Assembly: GCA_002381565.1 (NCBI GenBank)
Contig: DFWZ01000044.1
Span: 25,860 to 48,430, forward strand
DNA from: Gallionella sp. UBA4121
Lineage (GTDB): Bacteria > Pseudomonadota > Gammaproteobacteria > Burkholderiales > Gallionellaceae
Direction: 5' to 3'
DNA length: 22,571 nt
Notes under the pieces: model-generated
Databases searched by the model: none
What the model was told of the DNA's origin: nothing
What the model saw: the letters and a program-made list of their open reading frames with translations, nothing else
In this document: piece by piece, positions 1-7,612 of the stretch
How positions within the stretch are numbered: the stretch's first letter is position 1
Layout of the letters: each line of letters starts with the position of its first letter
Position numbers and translations under genes: made by a program

Positions 1-252
1 GCATCCTCAATCCTCAATCCTGATTTATTGCAGCGCGTGCGCTGGCGGTGCCGGCGCGGTTTGCTGGAACTCGATATCATACTCGGGCGATTTGTTGAAG
101 CTCATTACGCCCGGTTGTCATTGCCTGAGCGGGAAACATTTGAACAGTTTCTTGATATGGCAGACAATCCGCTCTGGGATATGATTTCGGGCAAGATAAA
201 TACAGTATCGAACGAACAGACCGAGTTATTGGAAAAAATCAGATCGGTTTAA
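1..252 (+). CDS. sdhE: SdhE, FAD assembly factor for succinate dehydrogenase (5' end cut by window)
   Basis: Small cytoplasmic protein that promotes covalent FAD attachment to the SdhA flavoprotein. The frame is open to the first base of the window (it begins ASSILNPDLL), so the start codon lies just upstream; a TTG at 28 is internal and not a likely start. The visible 83 residues nearly match the usual SdhE length of 80-95. The hallmark RGxxE motif is present in RWRCRRGLLELD, near residues 14-25 of the visible part, followed by the helical RFVEAHYARLSLPERETF and FEQFLDMADNPLWDMI stretches typical of the five-helix fold. gltA follows after 20 bases, so they are probably co-transcribed, and sdhABCD genes would be expected just upstream. 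Confidence 0.93.
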   Translation, partial: ASSILNPDLLQRVRWRCRRGLLELDIILGRFVEAHYARLSLPERETFEQFLDMADNPLWDMISGKINTVSNEQTELLEKIRSV

Positions 253-272
253 ACCTCAAGATTGGAAGCCTG

Positions 273-1574
273 ATGGAAAAAGAACTTAGCCAGAAAAAAC
301 GTGTTGCAACGCTGACCCTGGACGATGGTCGCAGTATTGAATTGCCAATTTTGTCCGGCACGCTGGGCTCGGATGTCATCGATATACATGAACTCAGTAA
401 GCTGGATGTTTTCACCTACGATCCGGCGTTTTTTTCCACCGCAAGTTGCATGTCAAAGATCACCTTTATCGACGGGGATGCCGGTCTGCTGTATTACCGT
501 GGCTATCCGATCGAGCAGTTAGCCGAAAAGTCCGATTTTCTGGAAGTCTGTTATCTGTTGCTGGACGGACAGTTGCCCAATGCCACACAAAAAGCCGAGT
601 TCGTGCAAAAGGTTAAATCGCACACCATGGTGCATGACCAGTTGGCCAGGTTCTACAATGGTTTCAGGCGCGATGCTCATCCGATGGCGGTGATGGTAGG
701 CGTGGTCGGGGCGCTTTCGTCCTTTTATCACGACTCGCTGGATATCAACAATCCGGAACACCGCGAACTGGCGGCGATGCGCTTGTTGGGCAAGGTGCCG
801 ACCATCGCGGCGATGGCATACAAATATCACAACGGCTATCCGTTCATGTATCCCAAGAACAAATTCAGCTATGTGGAAAATTTCCTGTACATGATGTTTG
901 CCACGCCTGCCGAGGATTATGTGCCCAATCAGGTGCTGGTGCGCGCACTCGAGCGTATCTTCATTCTGCATGCTGACCATGAGCAGAACGCCTCCACCTC
1001 GACGGTACGACTGGCAGGCTCCAGCGGTGCAAACCCGTTCGCCTGCATGGCATCCGGCATCGCAGCCCTTTGGGGGCCGGCACATGGTGGGGCCAATGAG
1101 GCGGCGCTGAACATGCTGGAGGAAATCGGCGACGTGTCGCGCGTGGCGGAATATGTGCAGGGCGTGAAAGACAAGAAATACCGCCTGATGGGTTTCGGCC
1201 ACCGGGTTTACAAGAACATGGACCCGCGCGCCTCGGTGATGCGTGAGACTTGCTATGAGGTGCTCAAAGAGCAGGGGCTGGAAAACGACAAGCTGTTCAA
1301 GCTGGCGATGGAACTGGAAAAAATCGCGCTGAGTGATCCTTATTTCATCGAACGTAAGCTTTATCCGAACGTGGATTTTTATTCAGGCATCGTGCTGCGC
1401 GCGCTGGGTATTCCGGCCAATATGTTTACGGTCATCTTCGCCGTGGGCCGCACCATAGGCTGGGTTTCACAGTGGAAGGAAATGATGGCGGCGAGTGACC
1501 GCAAGATCGGCCGTCCACGTCAGCTTTATATCGGCGAAACCCGCCGCGATTATCCATCCGAGGGTGAACGGTGA
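273..1574 (+). CDS. gltA: Citrate synthase, type II (hexameric)
   Basis: Condenses acetyl-CoA and oxaloacetate to citrate, the entry step of the TCA cycle. At 433 residues it matches the E. coli-type GltA (427). The citrate synthase signature GFGHRVYKNMDPRA lies at residues 307-320. Catalytic residues are visible by comparison with E. coli: His271 in GPAHGGANEA, His310 in GFGHRVYK and Asp368 in NVDFYSG. The oxaloacetate-binding stretch HADHEQNASTSTVR is at 233-246. The N-terminal beta-rich domain typical of NADH-sensitive Gram-negative enzymes is present. A GGAAG sequence lies upstream of the ATG. The stop codon overlaps the sucA start in GTGA, indicating translational coupling. Confidence 0.98.
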   Translation: MEKELSQKKRVATLTLDDGRSIELPILSGTLGSDVIDIHELSKLDVFTYDPAFFSTASCMSKITFIDGDAGLLYYRGYPIEQLAEKSDFLEVCYLLLDGQLPNATQKAEFVQKVKSHTMVHDQLARFYNGFRRDAHPMAVMVGVVGALSSFYHDSLDINNPEHRELAAMRLLGKVPTIAAMAYKYHNGYPFMYPKNKFSYVENFLYMMFATPAEDYVPNQVLVRALERIFILHADHEQNASTSTVRLAGSSGANPFACMASGIAALWGPAHGGANEAALNMLEEIGDVSRVAEYVQGVKDKKYRLMGFGHRVYKNMDPRASVMRETCYEVLKEQGLENDKLFKLAMELEKIALSDPYFIERKLYPNVDFYSGIVLRALGIPANMFTVIFAVGRTIGWVSQWKEMMAASDRKIGRPRQLYIGETRRDYPSEGER

Positions 1575-4426
1575 ACCAGAATTATAACCAGATGATGCAG
1601 GACAGCTCATCGCTGTTCGCGGCTGCCTTTGTCGAAGAACTGTATGAGCAGTATCTGCAGAATCCTGCAAGCGTCGAGGCAGAGTGGCGCAGTTACTTCG
1701 ATGCATTGCCGGCATGGGAAAAGCCGTCGGCGGAGCTGCCGCACACGCCCATCCAGCGCTCATTTGCAGCATTGCCCAGATCGATGGCAGGCGGCGCGTC
1801 CGATGCGGACCACGAGCGACTTCAGGTCAAAGTGTTGCAACTCATCAATGCGCACCGTTTCCTGGGATTGAGGGTCGCCAATCTGGATCCGCTTAATCGC
1901 CACGCCAAACCTGTCATCCCTGAGCTTGATCCTGCGCATTACGGTCTGACCGAATCCGACATGGATACCACGTTCGAGACAGGTTCACTGGTATCGGCGG
2001 CACGTCTGACCTTGCGCGAGATCATGCAGTTGTTGCGCCAGACCTACTGCGGCAGCATCGGTGCGGAATACATGTATATCAGCGATGTGCCGCAAAAGCG
2101 CTGGATACAGAACCGGCTGGAAGGGGTGCGCGGGCGGGCTGGCTTCGATGCCGCGCAGCGTCGCCGCATCCTTGGGCGTTTGACCGCAGCGGAAACGCTG
2201 GAGCGCTATCTGCATACCAAATATGTCGGGCAAAAACGCTTCTCGCTGGAGGGGGGCGATACGCTGGTGCCGTTGCTCGATCATCTGCTGCAACGCGCAG
2301 GTAGTCAGGGTGTCAAGGAAGCCGTGATCGGCATGGCGCACCGCGGGCGGCTGAACGTGCTGGTCAACATACTCGGCAAGCAGCCCAGCATGTTGTTCGC
2401 CGAATTCGAGGGTATACACGCGGAGCATCTGACTTCGGGTGACGTTAAGTATCACCAGGGATTTTCTGCCGACATTGAAACCAGTGGCGGTAATTTGCAT
2501 GTCGCGCTGGCATTCAACCCGTCGCATCTGGAAATCGTCAATCCGGTGGTGGAAGGATCGGTGCGCGCACGGCAGCATCGCCTGAAGGATCTGGAAGGCA
2601 AAAAGGTCGTGCCGATTCTGCTGCATGGCGATGCGGCATTCGCAGGACAAGGCGTGGTGATGGAAACGCTCTCGATGTCGCAGACGCGCGGCTACCGCAC
2701 CGGCGGCACCGTGCATATCATCATCAACAATCAGATCGGTTTTACCGCCTCCGACATGCGCGATACGCGCTCCAGCCAGTATTGCAGCGACGTGGCGAAA
2801 ATGATCGATGCGCCCATTTTTCATGTGAACGGCGATGATCCGGATGCCGTGATGCTGATTGCCGAAATCGCGCTGGATTACCGCATGCAGTTCGGCCGCG
2901 ATGTGGTGATCGATATGGTGTGTTTCAGGAAATTGGGGCACAACGAACAGGATGAGCCGCTGGTCACTCAGCCGTTCATGTATCGTTATATCCGCCAGCA
3001 TCCGGGCACGCGCGCGGTGTACGCGCAGCGCCTGGTCGACGAGGGCGTGATTGTGACCGAGGAAGCGGAGGCGATGATCGCGACCTATCGTCAGGCGATG
3101 GACGAGGGGCGGAACTCGATACAGCCCGCTATAGACAACCCCAATAAACCCGTTTCTGACTGGGCTGCATTAAAGCGCGGCATCGCCTGGAACGTCCCGG
3201 TGGATACCACGGTATCTTTGCAACGCTTGCAGCAATTGGCCGTGCCGCTGACCACCGTGCCGGAGGGTTTCGTATTGCAGTCGCGCGTGCAGAAAATCGT
3301 CGATGACCGTGTCGCGATGGCGCGCGGCGAATTGCCGCTGGACTGGGGGATGGCGGAAAACCTGGCTTATGCCACGCTGCTCACCGAAGGCTATCCGGTC
3401 AGGTTGTCCGGGCAGGATTCGCAGCGCGGCACGTTCTTTCATCGTCACGCCACCTGGCACGACCAGAATCGTGTGGTATGGCATGAGGGCGCGTACACCC
3501 CGTTGCAGCACCTGGCAGCCGATCAGGCGGACTTCGTGGTGATCGACTCGCTGTTGTCCGAAGAGGCGGTGCTGGGTTTCGAATACGGGTATGCCACCGC
3601 CGAGCCGAATTCTCTGGTGTTGTGGGAAGCGCAGTTCGGCGACTTTGCCAACGGCGCGCAGGTGGTGATCGATCAGTTTATCGCCTCCGGCGAAGTGAAA
3701 TGGGGCAGGCTGTGCGGCCTTGTGATGTTGCTGCCGCACGGCTATGAGGGGCAGGGCGCTGAGCACTCATCGGGGCGCATCGAGCGCTACTTGCAACTGT
3801 GCGCCGACTATAACATTCAGGTGTGCATTCCCTCGACCCCGGCGCAAATGTTCCACCTGCTGCGCCGCCAGATGTTGCGCCCGACCAGGCAGCCGCTGAT
3901 CGTGTTTACACCTAAAAGCCTGCTGCGCAGCAAGGAGGCCGCTTCCCCGTTGAGTGATTTCACGCAAGGCGGATTCCGTGCGGTCATAGCGGAAGCGGAT
4001 GCGCTGGATGCCGGCAAGGTCGGCCGCATCATCGCGTGCAGCGGCAAGGTTTATTACGATCTGGTCAATGCGCGGCGTGCCAAGGGGGTGGACGATATGG
4101 CGATCATACGTCTGGAACAGCTCTATCCCTTCCCGCATGATGATTTTGCAGCCCAGGTGGACGCTTTCCCGAATGCCACTGAACTGGTCTGGTGTCAGGA
4201 AGAGCCGGGTAATCAGGGTGCGTGGCACCGTATCCAGCATTATTTATTGCGCCACATGCGCCCCGGCATGCGCCTCGATTACGCCTTGCGCCCTTCATCC
4301 GCAGCCCCTGCCGCCGGTTATCTGGCGGTGCATAATGAACAGCAGAAAGCGGTGATCGAAGCCGCATTCCGTCCCGATCTCGATGTCAAGAATACTCCAG
4401 GAGCGCATGATAATGAGCATCATTGA
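1571..4426 (+). CDS. sucA: 2-oxoglutarate dehydrogenase, E1 component
   Basis: Thiamine-diphosphate-dependent decarboxylase that transfers the succinyl group to the lipoyl arm of SucB. Length 951 residues, close to E. coli SucA (933). Landmarks: an N-terminal E2-binding segment (FVEELYEQYLQNP, about 20-32); GMAHRGRLNVL (254-264); FNPSHLE (315-321); and the ThDP/metal region HGDAAFAGQG (352-361) to NNQIGFT (386-392). The GTG start at 1571 is preferred because a GAGGG lies just upstream and it overlaps the gltA stop by four bases; the ATG at 1592 has no good ribosome site. The 3' end overlaps sucB by 14 bases. Confidence 0.98.
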   Translation: MNQNYNQMMQDSSSLFAAAFVEELYEQYLQNPASVEAEWRSYFDALPAWEKPSAELPHTPIQRSFAALPRSMAGGASDADHERLQVKVLQLINAHRFLGLRVANLDPLNRHAKPVIPELDPAHYGLTESDMDTTFETGSLVSAARLTLREIMQLLRQTYCGSIGAEYMYISDVPQKRWIQNRLEGVRGRAGFDAAQRRRILGRLTAAETLERYLHTKYVGQKRFSLEGGDTLVPLLDHLLQRAGSQGVKEAVIGMAHRGRLNVLVNILGKQPSMLFAEFEGIHAEHLTSGDVKYHQGFSADIETSGGNLHVALAFNPSHLEIVNPVVEGSVRARQHRLKDLEGKKVVPILLHGDAAFAGQGVVMETLSMSQTRGYRTGGTVHIIINNQIGFTASDMRDTRSSQYCSDVAKMIDAPIFHVNGDDPDAVMLIAEIALDYRMQFGRDVVIDMVCFRKLGHNEQDEPLVTQPFMYRYIRQHPGTRAVYAQRLVDEGVIVTEEAEAMIATYRQAMDEGRNSIQPAIDNPNKPVSDWAALKRGIAWNVPVDTTVSLQRLQQLAVPLTTVPEGFVLQSRVQKIVDDRVAMARGELPLDWGMAENLAYATLLTEGYPVRLSGQDSQRGTFFHRHATWHDQNRVVWHEGAYTPLQHLAADQADFVVIDSLLSEEAVLGFEYGYATAEPNSLVLWEAQFGDFANGAQVVIDQFIASGEVKWGRLCGLVMLLPHGYEGQGAEHSSGRIERYLQLCADYNIQVCIPSTPAQMFHLLRRQMLRPTRQPLIVFTPKSLLRSKEAASPLSDFTQGGFRAVIAEADALDAGKVGRIIACSGKVYYDLVNARRAKGVDDMAIIRLEQLYPFPHDDFAAQVDAFPNATELVWCQEEPGNQGAWHRIQHYLLRHMRPGMRLDYALRPSSAAPAAGYLAVHNEQQKAVIEAAFRPDLDVKNTPGAHDNEHH
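4399..4403 (+). promoter_or_regulatory. Ribosome binding site that fixes the sucB start
   Basis: AGGAG inside the end of sucA stands 9 bases before the ATG at 4413 but only 3 before the in-frame ATG at 4407, and lies inside the reading frame if the ATG at 4383 is used. It therefore supports 4413, which also gives the family-typical N-terminus MSIIEVKVPQLSES. Confidence 0.8.
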
Positions 4427-5576
4427 AGTCAAAGTACCGCAACTCTCCGAATCCGTATCCGAGGCGACGCTGCTGACCTGGCACAAACAGGTTGGCGATG
4501 CCGTATTGGAAGGCGAGAATCTGATCGATGTTGAAACCGACAAGGTGGTGATGGAGCTTCCTGCCTCAAAGAGCGGAATCTTGAGCAAAATCATCAAGGG
4601 CGACGGCGAAAAAGTCGGCAGCGAAGAACTGATTGCGCTGATAGACACCGCGGCGACTGCTCATGTCGTGGAAAAAGTGTCTGCCGTTGCAACCCCTGCT
4701 GCTGCGGAAATTCCTTCTGCCGTGCCGCCTTCTGTGCGCAAGTTGGCCCATGCACTCGATGTTGATACCTCCGGACTGCAAGGCAGCGGAAGAGCGGGGC
4801 GTGTCACCCGTGACGATGTGTTAAGCGCCATGCAGCAAGTTGCCGCGCCGCAGGCTGTGACAGCACCTGTCGGCAATCGTGTCGAACAGCGCGTGCCGAT
4901 GACGCGCATCCGTCAGCGCATCGCCGAACGCCTGTTGCAATCGCAACAGAACGCAGCCATCCTCACTACGTTCAACGAAGTGAACATGCAGCCGGTGATC
5001 GACTTGCGCAACAAATACAAGGATTCCTTCGAGAAAAAACACGGCATCAAGCTGGGTTTTTCCTGCTTTTTCGTCAAGGCCGCCGTGTATGCCTTGCAGA
5101 AGTTCCCGATCGTCAATGCCTCCGTTGATGGCACAGACATCATCTATCACGGCTACTTCGACATCGGCGTGGCGATCGGCAGCGAGCGCGGCCTGGTCGT
5201 GCCCATTATCAGGGATGCCGATAAATTGTCGTTTGCCGACATCGAAAAGCAGATCGTCGATTTCGGCGCGCGTGCCCGTGTAGGTAAATTGACGATGGAC
5301 GAGCTGACCGGCGGCACCTTCTCGATTTCCAACGGCGGCGTGTTCGGCTCCATGCTCTCGACGCCCATCATCAACCCGCCGCAGGCCGCCATTCTCGGCA
5401 TCCATGCCACCAAAGACCGTGCAGTGGTGGAAAACGGCCAGATCGTGATCCGCCCGATCAATTATCTGGCAGTGTCATACGACCACCGCATCATCGACGG
5501 ACGCGAAGCCGTGCAGTTCCTGGGCGCCATCAAGGAAGCGCTGGAGTTCCCCGGGCGCGTGCTGCTGGATTTATAA
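4413..5576 (+). CDS. sucB: 2-oxoglutarate dehydrogenase E2, dihydrolipoyl succinyltransferase
   Basis: Core of the 2-oxoglutarate dehydrogenase complex; accepts the succinyl group from SucA on lipoate and passes it to CoA. The 387-residue protein has an N-terminal lipoyl domain (1-78) with the lipoylated Lys44 in VETDKVVME, an Ala/Pro-rich linker, a peripheral-subunit-binding domain (about 104-139, PSVRKLAHALDVD to GRVTRDDV) and a C-terminal catalytic domain (about 160-387). The catalytic motif is DHRIIDG, with His358 and Asp362. In-frame ATGs at 4383 and 4407 are rejected on ribosome-site spacing. The third component, lpd, is not next in line as it is in many proteobacteria, so E3 must be encoded elsewhere. 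Confidence 0.97.
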   Translation: MSIIEVKVPQLSESVSEATLLTWHKQVGDAVLEGENLIDVETDKVVMELPASKSGILSKIIKGDGEKVGSEELIALIDTAATAHVVEKVSAVATPAAAEIPSAVPPSVRKLAHALDVDTSGLQGSGRAGRVTRDDVLSAMQQVAAPQAVTAPVGNRVEQRVPMTRIRQRIAERLLQSQQNAAILTTFNEVNMQPVIDLRNKYKDSFEKKHGIKLGFSCFFVKAAVYALQKFPIVNASVDGTDIIYHGYFDIGVAIGSERGLVVPIIRDADKLSFADIEKQIVDFGARARVGKLTMDELTGGTFSISNGGVFGSMLSTPIINPPQAAILGIHATKDRAVVENGQIVIRPINYLAVSYDHRIIDGREAVQFLGAIKEALEFPGRVLLDL

Positions 5577-5744
5577 ATGACGGCCTTTCGTGCCTACCGG
5601 ATATTCAAGAAAAACGGCAACTCTGCCGGGCGTTTTGTCGCGCTCGCGAATTTAGCCGATACCGCTTTTGATGGTCACGATGCGCTGAAAACCGACACCG
5701 TGCTGGAAGCCCAGTCGCACGGCATTACCTTCAAGACTGTGTAG
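5577..5744 (+). pseudogene. Truncated acuI-like 5' stub fused to an unrelated tail (55 codons)
   Basis: An open frame begins directly after the sucB stop (TAAATG) and runs 55 codons. Residues 4-23 (FRAYRIFKKNGNSAGRFVAL) clearly match the first 21 residues of the complete acuI at 6437 (FRAYRVFEENGISAGRFVEL), at roughly three-quarters DNA identity by eye. After that the homology stops and the tail (DALKTDTVLEAQSHGITFKTV) matches nothing I recognise. No oxidoreductase domain is present, so it cannot be an enzyme. It could be a relic of the original acuI left when the following toxin-antitoxin pair arrived. It may still be translated, and its stop TAG is part of the mntA ribosome site. Confidence 0.6.
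5667..5702 (+). repeat. Copy A of a 12-codon imperfect repeat (FD....LKTD.V)
   Basis: Translates as FDGHDALKTDTV within the acuI-like stub. A matching segment, FDSNVTLKTDEV followed by a stop, lies at 6398-6433 between hepT and acuI. The two flank the toxin-antitoxin pair. Confidence 0.45.
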
Positions 5745-5753
5745 GAGGACGCG

Positions 5754-6044
5754 ATGCGCAAAGATGAAGCCTTAAAATTGCTGATCCAGCACAAGCCGGA
5801 GCTGATCCGGCGTTTCGGCATTACCGACCTGGCGTTGTTCGGCTCGACTGCGCGCGACGAGGCGCAGGAAGGCAGCGATATTGACGTGATGGTTGAATTC
5901 GATGGCCGCTCGACGGCGAAACGTTATTTCGGTGTGCAGTTCTATCTGGAAGATTTGCTCGAATGTCCGATTGATCTGGTGCAAAAGGATGTCGTCCGTC
6001 CCGAGTTGAAGCCCTATATAGAAAGGGATTTGATTCATGTATGA
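5754..6044 (+). CDS. mntA: MntA-type nucleotidyltransferase antitoxin
   Basis: Minimal nucleotidyltransferase of the MNT/HEPN toxin-antitoxin family. In characterised members (e.g. Shewanella oneidensis) it transfers AMP groups to a tyrosine of the HEPN partner and silences it. The 96-residue protein has an exact GSX10DXD active-site motif: GSTARDEAQEGSDID, residues 30-44, with the third acidic position supplied further on by PIDLV. A strong AGGAGGA ribosome site (5743-5749) is formed across the stop codon of the preceding stub. It overlaps hepT by 8 bases, so the two proteins are made together. All catalytic positions appear intact. The assignment to MntA rests on the motif and on the neighbour. 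Confidence 0.92.
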   Translation: MRKDEALKLLIQHKPELIRRFGITDLALFGSTARDEAQEGSDIDVMVEFDGRSTAKRYFGVQFYLEDLLECPIDLVQKDVVRPELKPYIERDLIHV

Positions 6045-6402
6045 ACCATTGGTGAGGGAGTGGCGTTTTTATGTGACGGACATGATCGGTTTTGCCGAAA
6101 AGGTCGTGGCATATACCGATGGTCTGGATCTGGAACGGTTTGTGTCAAGCGGTATCAATTTTGATGCGACGGTGCATAACCTGATTCTGCTGGGTGAAGC
6201 GGCAACACATATCCCGGATTGGGTTCGCGCCATGACTAGCGAGATTGACTGGAAGCAAATTGTCGCCACGCGCAACCGGCTTATACATGGCTATCTGGGC
6301 ATCAACAACGATATTGTCTGGGATATTATCCAGAACGAAATTCCTTTACTGCTCACTCAACTAGTGGCGCTGAAAAACGCAGCCGCTGAAAATAAAATTT
6401 GA
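6037..6402 (+). CDS. hepT: HepT-like HEPN-domain ribonuclease toxin
   Basis: 121-residue all-helical HEPN (DUF86) protein. HEPN toxins of this family are RNases whose RX4-6HXY motif is both the catalytic site and the target of AMP addition by MntA. The motif is intact here as RNRLIHGY (R-x4-H-x-Y, about residues 86-93), so the toxin is predicted to be active when free. The start ATG at 6037 has an AGGGA 8 bases upstream and overlaps the mntA end. The family-typical segments NLILLGEAATHIP and WDIIQNEIPLL are present. The pair sits inside a metabolic operon, between sucB and acuI, which is unusual and suggests insertion. Confidence 0.92.
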   Translation: MYEPLVREWRFYVTDMIGFAEKVVAYTDGLDLERFVSSGINFDATVHNLILLGEAATHIPDWVRAMTSEIDWKQIVATRNRLIHGYLGINNDIVWDIIQNEIPLLLTQLVALKNAAAENKI

Positions 6403-6433
6403 TAGCAATGTCACGCTGAAAACTGACGAGGTA
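6398..6433 (+). repeat. Copy B of the 12-codon imperfect repeat
   Basis: Reads FDSNVTLKTDEV in the frame that ends at the TAA just before the acuI ATG, shifted relative to the hepT frame. It resembles FDGHDALKTDTV at 5667-5702. The context TATAAATGA then repeats the sucB/stub junction (5572-5580). Confidence 0.45.
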
Positions 6434-6436
6434 TAA

Positions 6437-7429
6437 ATGAATTTCCGTGCTTACAGGGTTTTTGAAGAAAACGGCATTTCCGCCGGGCGATTTGTCGAGC
6501 TGAGTCTTGACGATCTCGATCAGGGCGAAGTCGTCATCAAATCGCATTATTCCGGCGTGAATTACAAGGATGCGTTAGCCGCCACGGGCGCGGGCAAGGT
6601 CATACGCCGTTTCCCGTGCGTGGGCGGTGTGGATGTGGCTGGCGTGGTGGAGAGTTCAACGGACGCGCGCTTTAAAACCGGCGATGAAGTGCTGGTCACA
6701 GGTTACGGCATGGGCGTGTCCCACGACGGCGGATTCGCCGAATATGTGCGCGTGCCGGCCGACTGGGTCGTGCCTCTTCCATCCGGTTTGACGCTGTTCG
6801 ATGCGATGGCGCTGGGTACGGCGGGCTTTACCGCCGGGTTGTCTATACACAGGCTGGAACAGAATGAGCTGCGCCCTGAAAACGGCCCCGTCATCGTGAC
6901 GGGTGCGACAGGCGGGGTGGCGAGCCTGGCCATCGGGATGCTGGCGCAGTTGGGCTACCATGTCGTCGCAGTTACCGGAAAGATGAGCGAACACGATTAC
7001 CTGAAATCGCTTGGTGCAAGCGACGTTCTGTCTCGCCATGATCTGGTGATGGGCACGCGCCCTATGGAAAAGGCACAATGGGCAGGTGCGCTGGATTCGG
7101 TGGGGGGCGAGACGCTGGCCTGGCTGACTCGCACGATGCAGCAGAACGGCGTGATCGCCAGTTTCGGCAACGCGGGTGGCATAGTACTGAACACAACAGT
7201 GATGCCCTTCATCCTGCGCGGGGTAAGCCTGATCGGTGTTGATTCTGCCGCAACCGAAATGCCGCTGCGCCGCGAAATCTGGCGCAGACTGGGCACCGAC
7301 CTTTATCCTGGAACGCTCGCGCAAGTGGCGCATCGCGTACCCTTCGAGCAATTGCCTGATACATTCTCGCCATTATTGCAGGGCAATTCGATTGGCCGCA
7401 CGGTCATTCAATTCGCCTCTGCAAGATGA
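6437..7429 (+). CDS. acuI: AcuI/YhdH-family NADPH-dependent acrylyl-CoA reductase
   Basis: Medium-chain dehydrogenase/reductase without structural zinc. Characterised AcuI/YhdH proteins reduce acrylyl-CoA to propionyl-CoA with NADPH, removing a toxic electrophile. The protein is 330 residues, against about 325 in E. coli YhdH. Typical features: HYSGVNYKDALAATGAGKV (37-55), FPCVGGVDVAGVV (59-71), and the nucleotide-binding stretch VIVTGATGGVASLAIG (152-167). The start has GAGG 5 bases upstream. It follows hepT by 34 bases and is the last gene before the tRNA-Leu promoter. The 5' stub at 5577 suggests that an acuI copy once directly followed sucB. The substrate is inferred from the family only. 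Confidence 0.9.
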   Translation: MNFRAYRVFEENGISAGRFVELSLDDLDQGEVVIKSHYSGVNYKDALAATGAGKVIRRFPCVGGVDVAGVVESSTDARFKTGDEVLVTGYGMGVSHDGGFAEYVRVPADWVVPLPSGLTLFDAMALGTAGFTAGLSIHRLEQNELRPENGPVIVTGATGGVASLAIGMLAQLGYHVVAVTGKMSEHDYLKSLGASDVLSRHDLVMGTRPMEKAQWAGALDSVGGETLAWLTRTMQQNGVIASFGNAGGIVLNTTVMPFILRGVSLIGVDSAATEMPLRREIWRRLGTDLYPGTLAQVAHRVPFEQLPDTFSPLLQGNSIGRTVIQFASAR

Positions 7430-7446
7430 TTGCAGGCTTTTAAGCC

Positions 7447-7474
7447 TTGTAGAGGGCAGGAGTGATGCTATAAT
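7447..7474 (+). promoter_or_regulatory. Sigma-70-type promoter of tRNA-Leu
   Basis: TTGTAG (7447-7452), a 16-base spacer and a perfect TATAAT (7469-7474) stand 11 bases before the mature tRNA 5' end. A GC-rich CCGCGCCC follows the -10 element, like the discriminator of stable-RNA promoters. Confidence 0.8.
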
Positions 7475-7485
7475 CCGCGCCCTTG

Positions 7486-7570
7486 GCGAAAGTGGCGGAA
7501 TTGGTAGACGCACTGGATTTAGGTTCCAGCGTTGTAAGACGTGAGAGTTCGAGTCTCTCCTTTCGCACCA
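7486..7570 (+). tRNA. tRNA-Leu (anticodon TAG)
   Basis: 85-base class II tRNA with an encoded CCA end. The acceptor stem GCGAAAG pairs with CTTTCGC (7560-7566) and the discriminator base is A. The anticodon stem CTGGA/TCCAG encloses loop TTTAGGT with anticodon TAG at 7520-7522. A variable arm follows, and the T arm contains GTTCGAG. The 3' half is duplicated 2.2 kb downstream, marking the tRNA as an integration target. Confidence 0.97.
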
Positions 7571-7612
7571 AGGTAAGATTTTAAGCCCCTGATGCCAGGG
7601 GCTTTTTTCTTG
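7547..7612 (+). repeat. Direct repeat copy 1: tRNA-Leu 3' end plus terminator (putative attL)
   Basis: Starts at GTTCGAG in the T arm and runs through the CCA end and terminator to TTTTTTCTTG. It matches 9749-9813 over about 65 bases, with five or six substitutions and one single-base gap; the first 17 bases are identical. Confidence 0.85.
7583..7608 (+). terminator. Rho-independent terminator of tRNA-Leu
   Basis: Stem AAGCCCCTG / CAGGGGCTT (9 bp, perfect) with loop ATGC, running into a T6 tract. It lies 12 bases after the CCA end. Confidence 0.9.

Noticed and set aside
519..1202. 227-codon minus-strand frame inside gltA
   Set aside because: Shadow of gltA; the translation is rich in His/Arg/Cys without motifs, and gltA itself is complete.
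1985..3001. 338-codon open frame on the minus strand
   Set aside because: Lies wholly within sucA; its His/Gln-rich translation is typical of the antisense of a GC-rich gene and shows no family features.
4383..4412. Earlier in-frame starts for sucB (ATG at 4383 and 4407)
   Set aside because: The AGGAG at 4399-4403 is correctly spaced only for 4413, and the added residues do not fit the SucB N-terminus.
7434..7450. AGGCTTTTAAGCCT after acuI as a terminator
   Set aside because: The loop would be only two to four bases, and no T tract follows; it overlaps the tRNA promoter -35 region.
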